DNA of 64,000 nt, taken from Siphonodentalium dalli (Eukaryota; Mollusca; Scaphopoda; Gadilida; Siphonodentaliidae). The position numbers were made by a program, and so were the translations under genes. Shown piece after piece: positions 1-13,500 of this stretch. Location: the NCBI GenBank assembly GCA_032622095.1, contig CP136066.1, positions 134,695,917-134,759,916 on the forward strand. Reading direction: 5' to 3'. The stretch's first letter is position 1. The number at the start of each line of letters is the position of its first letter. Under the pieces are notes generated by a model, which saw nothing but the letters and a program-made list of their open reading frames with translations, searched no databases and had not been told where the DNA came from.

Positions 1-239
1 AAACAGTTCTTATCGCTTGACTTTTTGGCAAACTATATACCTTACCTTAGGTTGTTCTGTATAAAGCATTAATAATTCTGTTCATCTATATATATATATA
101 AAAAGAGTAGGATCTGTCTGTTGGCAGTTTTTCTCCCAGACCCCTGGACTGATTTTCAACCAACTTTGGTTGGTGACCCGGGTACCACAGCGGATGCAAT
201 AACGGTGTTAGCCAATATTGTCGAAAGAAGACCCAGATG
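1..239. other. No gene; short TA microsatellite and repeat fragment
   Basis: TA repeats at about 88-101. The block containing tttggttggtgacccggg and cggatg around 165-195 resembles ttggtgtggtgac...cggatgt at 56105 and 60659, so it belongs to a dispersed repeat. Nothing else seen. Confidence 0.4.
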
Positions 240-2640
240 TTAATGGCTGTCAACCTTGACAATTTTCGTGGCTCCCATGGTTATATGTGGGTGATATTCT
301 GGTATTTCTTTCCTGGAGATTAAGAGCGCTTCTGTTTTCAGGGGATTGAATTTTACAAGCCATTCTGATGCCCAACACATGAGAGTTTCAAGGTCATCAT
401 TGACTAGTTTTGCGGCCATATTGGGGTCTTCGATAGTGAGAAATACAAAGGTTATCATCAGCAAATAGATGAATGTTACACTGTATATTTTCGGTTTTTC
501 ATTAATATAAACCAAAAACAGAAGGGGGCCTAATACTGAGCCTTGTGGGACACCGGCTGTTACTTCTTGCATTCCAAGTATGTGCCGTCTATGACAGCTT
601 GTTGTTGCCTACATTCAAGATACGATTTCATTAAGTTATACAAGTTCCCATTTTCGTTTGTTCAAGAGGCCACGGTTCCAGAATTTATCGAACGCTGTAC
701 TTTATATGTCGCAGAATATACACCAGACCTCTTTTCCATCGTCTAGTGATTGACATATATTTCGGTAAGTTAGAAAACTGTTGAGTCGTTGCACATGAAA
801 CCAGCTTGGTAAAATGATGAGAGTTTGTTTTCATCGTGAAATTCCCATAGATATATACATTTATAAATACATTTTTCATAGACCTTTGAGACGCAGCTCA
901 GTTGGGAAATTGGTCAGTAATTTGATATAAGACTGGGATCACCGCTCTTGAATATAGGTGTAACATGGGATCGCTTCCACTGGGGTGGGTAGTAGCTGTT
1001 TTCAGTAAATATTCTAATATAGAATGCAAGAGGTTCACAGAGCGAGGAGGCACAATTGTTTTTTCAAAACCCTCAGATTATTATACCCCCGCAACGAAGT
1101 TAGGGGGGTATACTGGAGTCAGCTTGTCCGTCCGTCGTCCGTGGACACAAATTTGTCCGGAGTTTTTCTCAGTCGTTTTTTGATCAATTTCCGTGAAACT
1201 TGGCACAGACATCAACCACCATGGGAACCTGTGCACCTGGGATTATGACGTCTGTCAGACTTTTTTGGTGGAGTTATCCCCCTTTTTCGACTTATAAATT
1301 TTCGCAACATGTATACTTTTGTCTGAGCTTTTATTCCTACATTTTTAGGTCAATTTTTTAAAAACGTAGCACAGATATTTAGTACCATGGGAACTTGTGC
1401 ACCTGCGATTATGACGTCTGTCCGACATTTTTTGGTGGGGTTATCCCCCTTTTTCGACTTAGAAACTTTTTTTGCAACATGCATAATTTTGTCCGAGCTT
1501 TTATTCCTACATTTTTCGGTCAATGTTTTTTAATCTTGGCCATAGACTGTCTTGGCACTGATATTTAGTACCATGGGAACCTGTGCACCTGCGATTATGA
1601 CGTCTGTCCGACATTTTTTGTGTCGAGTTATTCCCTTTTCCGACTTAGAAATTTTTTCGCAACATACATAATTTTGTCCAAGATTTTATTCCTACATTTT
1701 TCGGTCAATAGGTTTAAGATTAGGGTTATGGTTGTACACCTGCAATGGGAACTGTTATTTTATTATTTTAACTAAATGTTTACTGACATGTGAAACATCT
1801 TAGTATTTTAAAAACAGGGGGGTATCCGTAGTCCATTGGGACAGTCACACCTCTAGTTTCATCGGGCCCACTTGACTTCGATATTTTGAGACTTTTTAAC
1901 GCTTTGTAAATGTCGGGGGGCTGTGATTTTTATATCGCTTAATGTGGATATGTAGTTATCAGGATCGAGCACTGGTAGGCATTTCCCAACATCATCTGAT
2001 GAAATATTACAAAAATAGGAATTGAAAGCATTTGCTTTATGTTTATGTTCAAGGGGGGTATTGATCGATCACTAGTTGCAAATACTATTATTTGGAGGGT
2101 TTTCCACCACGAGGACTGGTTATTTGATGGGTTATTCATTGTATTTTCATTCTTAGTGTCATAATCACATTTGCTTTTTCCAATAGCCGATGTAGTTTCA
2201 TTACATTTGGATCAAAAGTTTGCCCATGTTTTTGGTGTGTTTTGCTTTTTAGCTATCTTATGTAATCGAGTTCGTTTCCTCATTAATTTCCGCACATTAC
2301 ATGGGTACTAGCTTTCCGGATCTGGACTACCTTATTGGGGATATTTTCACCACATATCGTCTCAATTTATGCAGTCAAATTAACTGCATGAGTTGATAGT
2401 TCAAATGGTGTATTATCCAGCTCAAGTAGTCTTCGTTCATGATATTGAAGTCAGTCAGATTACAATTCCAGACAGGCCTAGTGAGGGTTATATCCAATTT
2501 ATTTTTCAAAAGTTTAATCCAAGCAACAACTGGACAGTGATACCTAACTATGCGTTTTATCAGAGACAAATTGGGTCAGACCATGTTCGCTATATATGCT
2601 GTTCATTTTACCATTGCCACCATGTACTTAGTTTTTATTG
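240..2640 (-). pseudogene. Decayed LINE (jockey/CR1-group style), split by an insertion
   Basis: Fragments in shifting frames, read right to left, give: the region after the endonuclease (LTDFNIMNEDYLSW), a linker (VRKLMRKRTRLHKIAKKQNT and HKHKANAFNSYFCNISSDDV), KSLKISKSSGPDE, then past the insertion SHVTPIFKSGDPSLISNY, YQAGF...DSTV, SYLECRQQQAVIDGTYLE, VTAGVPQGSVLGPLLFLVYI, IHLFADDN and WASEWLVKFNPLKTEALLI. Several frameshifts and stops lie between these blocks, including one just before the PQGSVLGP block and one around FADD. It is unrelated at subfamily level to the two LINEs at the right end. Non-functional. Confidence 0.85.
1081..1855. mobile_element. Repeat inserted into the decayed LINE, with internal ~170-bp tandem units
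   Basis: The LINE reading resumes on both sides, which defines an insertion of about 775 bp. It begins tataccccc...ggggggtatactgg and ends ggggggtatccgtag...cctctagttt, giving short inverted ccccc/ggggg ends. Inside, a unit containing ccatgggaac-t/c-tgtgcacctg, attatgacgtctgtc and ttattcctacattttt recurs at about 1219, 1385 and 1571 (spacing 166 and 186 bp). No coding capacity. Class not assigned. Confidence 0.7.
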
Positions 2641-2860
2641 AAATCCACCTATTATGACATCCAGATCGCTATCGCGTGCAAGGGAAATATTATTAATTTT
2701 CATCCACAGGCTTGCAGGGGAGTTGGGTGGGCAATAGAAGCATCATACAAGACAATGTTTTGTGTTAATTGTAACCTCTTTCAAGATAGTTTCTACTATG
2801 TCACTGTTGAGGTCTGTTTTCTAATTTGTACCCGACGCAAAAACAAGGTCCACAAGTTAA

Positions 2861-3329
2861 AGGTACTCAACCCGTAAAGAGGGTCCCCATCTCAACAGAT
2901 TCCAACAACAACAATCCGATCAGAGGGTCCTATATTACTATTTCTTTGGCTTTGGGGGTAAAAAATATTTGATTCGAGTCGAGGAACCCATCAAACAAAG
3001 CTCAGAGTTATTAGATATTGATTTTTCAAATTTGTTATGTTCTCGAGATGAGTACTAATAACTGCCGTAATCTGCTCTGGATGTGTACTCCAAATCTATT
3101 CAAACAGACAAGGATGAATAACTCTAAAATCAAGTGGTAATTTTAACGCAATTTTGACTGAGTTCTGGGCCAGATAGTATTCCCGATAATGAAAAATAAT
3201 AGATTTCTAAAATCGATATCTAACAAATCTGAGCTTTGATGGGTGACTTCCTCGACTCGAATCAAATATTTTTGACCCCCGAAGCCATTGAAATAGTAAT
3301 TGAGAGGAGTTTTATCGGGTTGAGTACCT
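2861..3329. mobile_element. MITE with TTAA-flanked inverted ends
   Basis: Terminal inverted repeats aggtactcaaccc / gggttgagtacct, each flanked by TTAA (2857-2860 and 3330-3333). The inversion continues more weakly inwards for about 150 bp (tttgattcgagtcgaggaa / ttcctcgactcgaatcaaa). 469 bp, no ORF. TTAA duplications are typical of piggyBac and Kolobok elements; assignment is inferred. Confidence 0.7.
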
Positions 3330-3333
3330 TTAA

Positions 3334-6300
3334 TAGTGTACTAAAATCTGCCATATATGTAAATTCAAGGTGTCTTATGGCAAACTAAGATGAAGGATTT
3401 CGTCTTGTTTTAGAATTTATTGCAATATCTTGGTTTTTTTAAATAACATAAATCACAAGAGGATATGACACAATATATCATCAAACAAAAACTTGAATCC
3501 CCTTTAGAGAATAGCACTGCAAATAGAACACATGACAGATAACAATGACATAACAACGAAGAAAACAACAAACCATTAATATATAACATGTCATAAAGCC
3601 AACCAATCTGATTCGATGACCCTGAGACTCATTACAACAAGAAATTATTTCCAACAATGCTTTATAGATGTATACAGGGTTCCCACCATATGGGAAACAA
3701 CCAACCACTAAATTGACATTAAAATTGATTTGGTGCCAAAATTGACTCATTCTTAATGAAAAGTACTGTATGATACAAGCCGCATTTAACTATCAAACCC
3801 CCCTTCTAAATGTCAAGAGTAACAATCAAACCCCCTTCTAAATGTCAAGAATAATAATGAAATGATTTTGGAAACTTCAAAATATTAGTTGAAACACACC
3901 AATATGTATTCCAGGCAGCAGTAATTTCCATGTATTGGCGAATAATAAACGGGCTTCGTGCTAGTTATATCTATCGACAAATAGATACCACACAATGTAA
4001 TATTTTTTCACTAACAAAATGATGAACAAGTTAAACCAGACAATCTAATTTGACAAACTATCACTTTTTAGTCAAATTTACGAAGTCATGTTTGAGCTAT
4101 TGCTATGGGTGGGTGTCCGTCCGTCATCCTCCAATGTGTGCGTCCATCAACAATTTCCTTTGGCATACCCTACAGGCCACATCCGTTATCTGATTGTCTC
4201 CAAACTTCATATGGATCCTTGGGTTGACCTTGCCATTTTTTCCCGATCTTGGAAGCTATCAAATTCGAACGATTTTTGAGAGGAGAAAAAAACATGGCTA
4301 TCGGCAGCCATCTTTTTTTTACTATTTGGATGACTAAACCCTTTGTCTGGCTAAAAATGGTGTAGATAATGATTCCTTGAAACCAAGTCATTCGTGCATT
4401 CATTAGACTAATGAAACTAGTAAACAGCTCAAACACATCTGATAGAAATGAAGGTTATAATTATGCTTGCCACCAATGCTTGAGATGAAAACAACTACAG
4501 GACGCATGATATCTGGTGAATATTCTACATACTATTGCAAAAGTGTCTTGCAGAGAGCAAACAGCAGTAAAGCCAGATAAACAAAATAGCTTGTTTCTCA
4601 TGGAATATTTTATTCGAAGTGATTAAAGAGACATATATGTGTATTTATTTAATATTAATGTTAAAGTAATTTTGTGAAGAGATCGGCGTTTATGAGTCCC
4701 TTATTCAGCAAAGACACTAAATATTGTTAATCTGGCTTTAAATTTAAATAACAGTGTACCCGTTAAGAAAAACAATGAAATGATAGATACCTCTATAACC
4801 TGATGTCAATGTAATTCTATAGAAATACCATGGCATATATTGAAAACTATTTTTGAAAACTGACTATATTTATTACTGCTGAATAACTGATGTTTGCATG
4901 TTCTGAAACGATTGGGGAACCCACAATCTCGGAATGCTGATTAGAGTACCCAGTACCTGAAATCTCATATGATAGGCTCCTGACTTCTACCAAAGAGTCA
5001 GTTAACATGATGATGACAATTTCGGAATATACTAGTATAAGATTTTCAATTATTTTCTCATGCTAATTTAATGGTAACACTTAATAAAACAGAGTTTTAT
5101 TGTTAAGCCAATATGGGCATAAAGGGATTAGAAATAGCAATATGTTATTGAATCAATGCAGATGACATAATTTCTACACCGTGGACATGAGGCTCATATA
5201 TTCAATGGAATCACAGCCATTGAATACATAGTGTTGTATACCACTACTTTGAGTTGACGTTGTTGCCAAGAGCATAACGTCAACGTTCCACTTTGGATGA
5301 CTCACAAATAATTACCGGTTTTTCATCAAGACTTAAAATACAATAAAAGGCCTCTAGGCCATGTCGCCCGTATAAGGTGGCTTTATATGACCAGTGGCTT
5401 TTTTAGAAAAAGAACAATTTGATTCTGGGAATAATCATATGGATCAAACTGTGCTCCAACTCTTTGTTGTTAACATATTTAATTAGAAGCCAGAATAATT
5501 GGCAAATTTTAAAGACATGTTATGGACATTTTCAGGTGAGTGAAACTGATAACTTAGTACCCAGGTGCTATGCCAACTGTGGGAATGTAACATTCTGCTA
5601 ACATCGCCAAAAATCTCAAAGAAATTGACCATACCACTCCATAGATATCATCGTCTGAAATACTCTTAATTGTAAATATTTACATCTCGATTCGGGACAC
5701 AACAATCGGCGATAATCTAACGTAAATGATTTCGCCATCGAGAGTCATTGCTTTTCATTAATATATAAGAATGGTGTATGTGCTGCAAATTTGGTTTAAT
5801 ATTCGTAGAAATAACTACTTTGAGCAAGATAATACTCCATTTCTATTTGATTACCCAACCGGAGTGTTTCACATCACTTTAAGTCGAAAAAGGGGCATAA
5901 CTTGAGTTTTCATCAGGACAATAAAATAATGAGCAAATTCTAAGTCGAAAATGGCATTAACTCCGCCAGAAATGGTTGCACAGGATTCAAATTTGAACTG
6001 ATTGAAGGCCACACACCAAGTTGCATCAAATTTGGTTGAATAATATTCAAGTTATCATCTGGACACAGATGGATGGACACCACTCATATATATATAATCT
6101 CCTGATCTTATTTTTGGGCGAAAATAAAAGTAGTTATAGTATCAATGGTAGTCATAGTCACAAATTAAACTTATCTGACACAATGGTGTGGAATAAATAC
6201 AGAGCACATCTCAAATATTTGAATTCGTTGCAGATGGCGTATAATCACATTTAACTCAAGCTCCCAATTTGTGAAATATATTCTTGATTAAGATGTGCGA

Positions 6301-6460
6301 TGTGTTCTGTCTATATAGTTCCTGTCTATTGGTCCTGAGTAAGAGATCCTGGATGCCCAATCAACATTTCAGAGAACCTGGGACCTCAAATCAATATTTT
6401 GCAATCATGAGTACCCTTATCAACAGAAATATGTGAACTTGACGAATTCACAGAGTATGC
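3334..6460. other. Gene-free stretch with scattered repeat fragments
   Basis: A ~37-bp unit (aatcaaacccccttctaaatg) is duplicated in tandem at 3793-3852. A fragment around 4085-4330 ends with the catggctatcggcagccatc motif of the atggcggc repeat group. A fragment at about 5875-6080 (taagtcgaaaaaggggcat..., repeated with variation) is of the cataactcc type. No convincing exon seen. Confidence 0.4.
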
Positions 6461-6697
6461 AAGCCTTGAAATAGGGTGTCTTGTCAGTTGCAGAATGAGG
6501 TCCTCAGAGGGTGAATTTAGTGATGCTACCCTGCACCAAATTCACCCTCTGGGAACCTCATTCTGCCGAGGTGTAAGCAGAATGAGGTCCCCAGAGGGTG
6601 AATTTGGTGATGCTAGTCCGATATGTGGGGTAGCATCACTAAATTCACCCTCTGGGGACCTCATTCTGCAAATGACAGACACGCTATTTCAAGGCTT
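6461..6697. mobile_element. Nested hairpin MITE (copy 1 and 2)
   Basis: Outer arms aagccttgaaatag...tgtc and gacac.ctatttcaaggctt enclose inner arms gcagaatgaggtcc..cagagggtgaattt / aaattcaccctctgggacctcattctgc. An extra inverted copy of the inner unit sits in the middle (6546-6614). It folds into a long hairpin with two smaller ones. The same inner unit recurs at 20376 and 20667. Confidence 0.75.
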
Positions 6698-8100
6698 GAC
6701 AGTGTATGTGAGGTTAGAAGTTGACATCAGTTGCCTGTTAACCCTTCCATGACTGGAGCTTCCTGAAATTTTAGGAAAACCCTGTGCCTATGTATTCTTT
6801 TATATATGCGAGTGCATTCTCTTATATATGTGAGGCTCCCTATGTGAGACTCACATATATATCATGTAGCCAAGTGCAGAAGATTATTTGTGAACAATGA
6901 GGTAGCGAAGAATTTCTGACACATGATTGTATAATATTTACATTTCAACAACACCAACCACTGAAATTTATATAGAATTCACATCTAACTTAATTACGTT
7001 TCAGGACATGGGTTCATGACTCAAAATTATAAATTTGATACTTGGACACTACATCAAAAGTCACAGGAACCATGAAAAGGGTTAGACTCACTAGACTGGG
7101 TGTGGATCAGTGAAATAAAAAAATATAATTAAAGCATAATGTGCCCCGATTCAGTGTTTTACACTATTATTTCAGTATTCAAATTGCCATTAAACTATTG
7201 TTATCCTTTACCCCATTCTCCTCCCTTCTGATTGGCTGAAGGTGCGTCACACGACGGGCCACAAACCACTTGTTACCCTCGAGTGTAACATTATGAAAGT
7301 TGTTGACCACTCAGCGATGACCAGTAAACATAGAACAATGAAGTACTCAACGAGCAGAGATTCCCTCACATCTCTCTAATAGTAATATAAAACACTCCTT
7401 TTGTAAACCCCAACTTTTCGTAACAATCACGAACTGTGGTGTTTGCTCATTTGCATAATTATTATTTTTAATTTGCAATTAAAAAATGTTGTGCATAAAT
7501 GGTGTTATGACTGAGAAAAATCTGTACAAGGTTCCTATTGAACCTTTTTATATCAATACTGAATACCGTGGAACAAATAATTAAACATTATTACACAGTT
7601 GATATTTACTGTAGACAATTGCACACACAATGTACATACGTTACAAATATGTTTGGTACTACGTTCTAAAGTTAAAAAAGCTGCTCTTTACTGTAATTAC
7701 AATTTCCTCTCGGCAATACGTTCCCCGACTCCACAAGCATACCCTTATATGGCATAACATTCTGCATGTTGTCAATTTCCTTTGCACGGCCAACTCTTGT
7801 TAGTTTCACATGCATGCTAATGTTCTTGAAATTAACATGTGTATACATGTACTCATTTAGAACGAAGCCAAGCATTTCACCCCATGGCTATACTCTACTT
7901 CAAAATTATTTACTCCGATTCACACCATGCGACCAGCAAAATGACCGGAAGATAACAGCCCCAATGATGGAGTTGTTAATTGACCTACAAAATGAACTCT
8001 ACAAACTGGATTAAAGAATATACACATGCACTTAGGCCTGTCATTAAGCAGGTGTGTACTCCTTTGCCGGATAACAAAACAGTTGTCACCATTGTTTTCG
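6698..8100. other. Gene-free stretch
   Basis: AT-rich DNA without a supported ORF or splice-bounded exon. A short GC-richer patch at 7215-7290 contains gattggctg and gcgtcacacgac, promoter-like words with no gene attached. Confidence 0.35.
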
Positions 8101-8252
8101 TGTGATGCCTGCAATAATATAGTTGTTGCCCGCGATTGAGTGAGACACAGGGATTTGTCGCCGGTCTCGACCTGGAATGTCACCCTGGCGGCCCTTGGGT
8201 GACATTCCAGGTCTATCGCGGGCAACAACTGTATATTATTGCAGGCATCACA
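8101..8252. mobile_element. Foldback/MITE hairpin, 152 bp
   Basis: Arms tgtgatgcctgcaataata / tattattgcaggcatcaca, then gttgttgcccgcgat / atcgcgggcaacaac, then gacctggaatgtcaccc / gggtgacattccaggtc around a short centre. The left arm has an extra unpaired stretch (about 8141-8163). No coding capacity; no clear target duplication. Confidence 0.75.
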
Positions 8253-10249
8253 GGAATTGTTATTTTAATATCAGATTTAATGTGTACAAGACAACTATTA
8301 TGATAATTGATTACATGAAATGTCACCTATATCCTAAAACAGGCAAATCTATTCGTTAATAAACTGGTTTCGCAACTAAAATGATATGTTTCTCAGTTAG
8401 TCGAGAACTATTCCCTGAAAAATAAGATGCATATAAGTGAATGGAATGATAATTGTACTAGGGGCAGCAAAAAGTTATTTCACCTTGCAATCTGATTGTT
8501 AGCTAGAGATCTAAATTCCATGCAGTATTTTATTAGAACACAAAGTAAATACACCACACAAAATTTGCTCCCAAAACAAATTATTGACATGGATTTGGCC
8601 AATACATATATTACACAGAACCAGCCGTCATGTAAGCTGAGATAACCCTGGATAATAAACACCTCCTACTTGCCACTTCCGGTTTTGGAATGCTAAAGAC
8701 ATAATTGAAAATAAACGAATGAAATAAAAAAGAACATCGATAATGATATCTATAAGGTTATTTATTCCTGACCACGCTTTATTTAATTATTTGCTACAGC
8801 AGCTGGGGCGATGCCAAAAGCAAGTGTAGACCCAGAGGTGGGGCCCTCCTAAATCAATTTCAATTGTTTCTCAGTGATATATTCTGTTGAAACAACTGAG
8901 AATTTTATTTTGCAATGAACTTGCATTCCAGATCTGAGACACACACAAAACTTCCAAATGTGAACATGCAGCGACAGATATGTCACATTAATTTTCCAAA
9001 AAGTACCACCCACAGTTAATGCTACAGTATTTCTGGAGAAGTGCTTCTGACATGGCCATAGCATCATTCATCGCTACTGGCTAGTACACTTTGGAAAATG
9101 GCTGCTATTTGTCAGTTACTGAATATTGACCGTTGGAATAAATTTTTACCGGATTTATCAAGTTCATTCCATACTGAGTCAGTCACTCGTGTATTTGTTG
9201 TAGATTGAAAATTCTCGGCTGTTTGAACAAAACTCAGAATATAGCACTGAAAGACATTTGAAACAGTTTTAGTAGCATTCACATTTGGGTCTACACTAGC
9301 TTTAGGGATTGCCCCAGCTGACCTAGCAATTAGTCCAATGAAGCATGTCCAGGAGAACAAATAATTTCATATATTTCATCACCGTTGTTATTTTCAATTT
9401 CGTTTGTTTATTTTGCATGTTGTTTGCCCTCCCAAACCTGAAGTGGGATGTAGCTGAGCTGGTTATAAACGTCAACAAACAGTCACCAAGAATTTCAAAG
9501 GAATAATCAATGGCTGACTGCCCAGCAGAAATAATGTTTTGTTATGCATACATCTCGACACTGGAAGTAACAACAATGATTCCATATCTGCTGAAAGAAT
9601 CACTTGAGGCAGTATAACAGCAACAGCGTGGAAAGATCAACAGAAGGAATGTAGATATTCTCAGGTGCATAGTTTTACAGGCAAAATGTCACATAGCAGG
9701 CTTCTGAAATGTGGCATACCATAAAGAAACCACCAACTCCTGGGATGCAACTGTTAAACTTTCACAGAGAGACAAAGAGAACTACTGGAACTCCCATTGT
9801 GAACATACAATAAGCAAGTCCAAAAATGGCAGACTGTTCACAAAATAAGTAATATATTCTGAAACACCACATACAAAAATTTAAGCGGATATGGCTTGTT
9901 CGAAATCCCAAAATTATGTATACGAATGGTGGAAAACATGGTTTGTTTCATATATTTTTTCCATTAATTTAATATCCTTTTGTCTTTTGGATTCAGCTAG
10001 CCTTTTTGTGTTTGAAGAGGTATACTTTATGACTTTACTACGTTCATATAAAAGTACTCTTTGACCTAGTAATACACCAGGAATAATTCAAAAGTGAATA
10101 TTTTATTAGAGCCGCATTTTTAGTGCGAACTGCCAAGCGTCTTTAAATGAAGCATTTCAGAATTCATTTCTATATTGTTTGATGTTTCTGATTATTTTGA
10201 ACACCCAATTTTTGGAGGGTTTATGTGACCATCAGCTGAAAATTAAAGA
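8253..10249. other. No supported gene; inverted 35-40 bp fragment pair
   Basis: Downstream of the ZNRD2-like gene. cagctggggcgatgcc...agtgtagaccca at 8800-8835 recurs inverted at about 9285-9322. The two translate to similar peptides (AGAMPKASVDP / AGAIPKASVDP), possibly pieces of an old coding repeat. The surrounding 82-codon ORF (9112-9360, minus) is not recognised. Confidence 0.35.
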
Positions 10250-10255
10250 TTTATT
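10250..10255 (-). terminator. Poly(A) signal AATAAA of the ZNRD2-like gene
   Basis: The minus-strand AATAAA starts two bases after the TGA stop (10260-10258). This implies an extremely short 3'UTR unless a more distal signal is used. Confidence 0.6.
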
Positions 10256-10257
10256 GG

Positions 10258-10541
10258 TCACCTTAGACTATTAACACTTAACAATGCATCAGCACTAGCT
10301 TTTATTAGCTGACAAAGATGTATAGAGCGTTCAATATTCGTTGTGGTTCGCAGTTCAGCTGTTGCCCATTGAATCTTGTCGCAAAGGGTTGATTTTGTTT
10401 CATTTACGTTTATTCTCCGTGAGCTGTGAGGTGGCCCCGATGCCTGTATGTCACCGGGAGCACGGGATTCATCCCGGTGTGATGGAGGAAATGATGTCAG
10501 GAACATTGGTCGAACAGATGATGGAGTGACACTCGGCGAAG
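10258..10541 (-). CDS. ZNRD2-like exon 12: conserved C-terminal region and stop
   Basis: Acceptor ctttttcag, phase 1 entry giving P406. Encodes SPSVTPSSVRPMFLTSFPPS, then a spacer and KIQWATAELRTTTNIERSIH and LCQLIKASADALLSVNSLR, ending in TGA. The last ~40 residues correspond to the human ZNRD2 tail (LTWASAELGSSTSLETSIQL), the second conserved region of the family, predicted helical. AATAAA begins three bases after the stop. Confidence 0.92.
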
Positions 10542-13500
10542 CTGAAAAAGAAAGCGTAAGATCTCAATTAAATCTCAGTTGAACAGAAATTAACACTTCC
10601 TATTTTTAACATCTTCACTGCTTCAGTGATATGATGATGTTGTGTGCCGGGCCGTTGACAATTTTAATGTAAATATATAACTTGAATATCGTGAAAACTC
10701 ACTCAATGCAAACACTATTATCATACACAACACCGGAAGACAAATACACCACTTAAAACATCGAGATGTGCATGTTCTGAGGCAATAGTGCGCTGAACTA
10801 GATCTGCGCTCAGTACAGATATATAGCACACAGCGTGAAATCTGTACTTAGTACAGTCATATAGCTAGAGGTTAACACATTTTAACAGCAGTTATCTCGT
10901 AAAGTTTGCATTTTATTGAACAGATGATGGTGTAACACTGGGTGAAACTGAAACAGATGATGTGACAACTATGAGGCTGAAATATGATTTAAATAGTAAT
11001 TGAAACTTTCTAACCTTCAACATGTTAACTACGAACTATGTGTTAACCCATCATTTTACATGCTATTATTAAAATGATATTTTCTTGAATGGAACTTTGT
11101 TTTTTCCAGTTAATCATGAGATAGCACTTCTGATGAAATTTGTTTCCAGTACACTTAGTTGTGTTGTGCTATGCTATGTTTTAGTATTGTGTATATAGAT
11201 GTCTATATGCAATGTAACATCTTACTCGGGATTGTTATAGAGTACTGATCATGATCATTTATGAAATCTACCTTTCTTTTGATTTGAACTCTCAGTGTAT
11301 ACAATCACATGATTGAACAGAGAAGAACCAGCTTGAAGCGTATATATTTATTTTATATATTAAACATATTGGGCCAAAAAAAAAATGTTTTGATTCTCGG
11401 GATTAGCCGCGTCTGGAAAAAAGGCCCGCGTTGAACCATTTTATTACGATTTTCAATTTGATAACACGAAAATAGGAAATTAGAAAAGAGAAATTAGTTA
11501 TGTTTCAAACATCGAATATGATAGACATACAATGGTGTATGTGTTGGTATTAAAAAACAGACACTAGGCAACGATAACTACCAGGTATATTGTCACCACA
11601 AGCTGCCCAACCCCAAGTTTATTAAGTCAAATGTGTTACCGTGCGGAAAACAATTATGAGATTTCCAATTTCGGGAACACAAACCGGAAAGAAATATGGT
11701 GCGTATTGGCGATGTGTATGCTGGTTTAATATAATAGTATTTGAAGTATTTATGGCTAGCATGTATAGTTACTATAGTATAGATGGATAAATATTAAAGT
11801 ATATAGATAGATATATTAAATTTATAATCCCGATTTAAACTTTGTTTGTTTTAGTTCCGTTTCCGTCTTTGTGGTATTCCGTGTTTTATATACGCAGTAA
11901 CAGTGAGACCGCAAATCGAACGGACCTCAACAATTCTGTCCATGCGTATTCTCTTTAAATTCACCGATGTTACTGAATATATTTGGCGACAAAATTATCC
12001 GAGAGCACCATTTTACAGTGTGCAAATATATTTTTAATCGTGTATTTTGGCTTGATGGAAATAAAGCATGATCCAACCGAAAAATCGTAATTTTATTCCC
12101 AATGATTCAGTGATTTTAGAAATTAGAGACACTCAGTAATCGGTCAGTGTCAAGGCCATTAATTGTGCATAGATCATAGCTGTACTAAACTGTGAAACTA
12201 CTGAAAGGGTGTGCCTTTGAATGCAGAAAATCAAGAAATAGGTAACTGAGGTGTGGCAGATGCAAACCAAATGCAACAAACAGTCTATGACATTTAAATA
12301 AAAAATATGAAGTGTTTTGCGGTGCCTGTAATGTCATTAATTAACCTGTGTTGTAGTTCTTAGTTGTATGCCATATACGTATGAATAAACCGATAGGAGA
12401 CATTGTCTCATTCTGTGAACTCCACACAAATACACTTCGTTGAGTGTTGAGTGTCCTCATAACTTGTTGCCATTCAGATCCAAATTTGTAGATATGGTCG
12501 TTGGTAAAAACAGTAACTCTTTACTGAACTACATCTATTTGTAATTTCCAGAATGAATTAATTTAAAGATAGTGTATCTGGCATGAACCATGTTTTGTAA
12601 ATATAGACATCAATAGCGTAATCAATGTGGTAGTTCTTTTGTTTTGATCGCATGATATTGGTGGAAGGAGCAAACTTTCCTTCGATGTAGAGTTATATAC
12701 ACCTGCTTGTGCGAGCCAAACTTCAACATTACTTTAAAAAAATCGTTACCAGAGACCTATCATAGAAAATGTGGAGAATATTTTCAATATTTGCCTGACA
12801 TCTTTTATCTGATCTGACTGACACTGCATACATGTTTTTCAGAAGTTTTTTCAGTCCAATGATTCTAATTATTATACGTTATTGGAACTAACACAATTTG
12901 TTATCTGGTAGCAGTTTGAAAGGATTCAATAATATCTGTTTCCATGTGAGGTTCATGCCTAAATCGCTATTCTATTTACAAATAAATGATGATGGGTGTT
13001 TTCAATGATCAGTCTGTCATAGATCAACTTCCTCCCTGATTTTGGCAAATCAATAATGAAATATTGTTAGGAATTATCAGGCCATGAACTTTTCTTAATG
13101 GTAAATCCGCTCATTGGAAGAGCCATTAATTGCTTTTTAAGTCCATTTTAGAGTAACAAAGTTTGTTGAGATACTGAGTTCAATCTCCATGATTAAACTA
13201 AATGAAATTGGTTATCCGCTATGCAAAGGTCATTGATAAAAGTTATCTCCTTCTCGCGACACTTGTTCGCATTTATTATAGTTTGATGTCAAGTTGTTGT
13301 TTTTCCAAAGAGTCTGCATCACCATGTCTATAGGCTCTTGAACTAATGTTGATGATTTAGAGTGATTAGATCATGAATTCTACCATAAAATAATTAATAT
13401 CTCTGGTTAGCTTACTTTTGGTGTGAAGGTGGTTTCAAACATCCTTTAAATTAGCTTTTTATTTAAAAAAAAAACTAGAGGTATTGAACACTGAATACAT

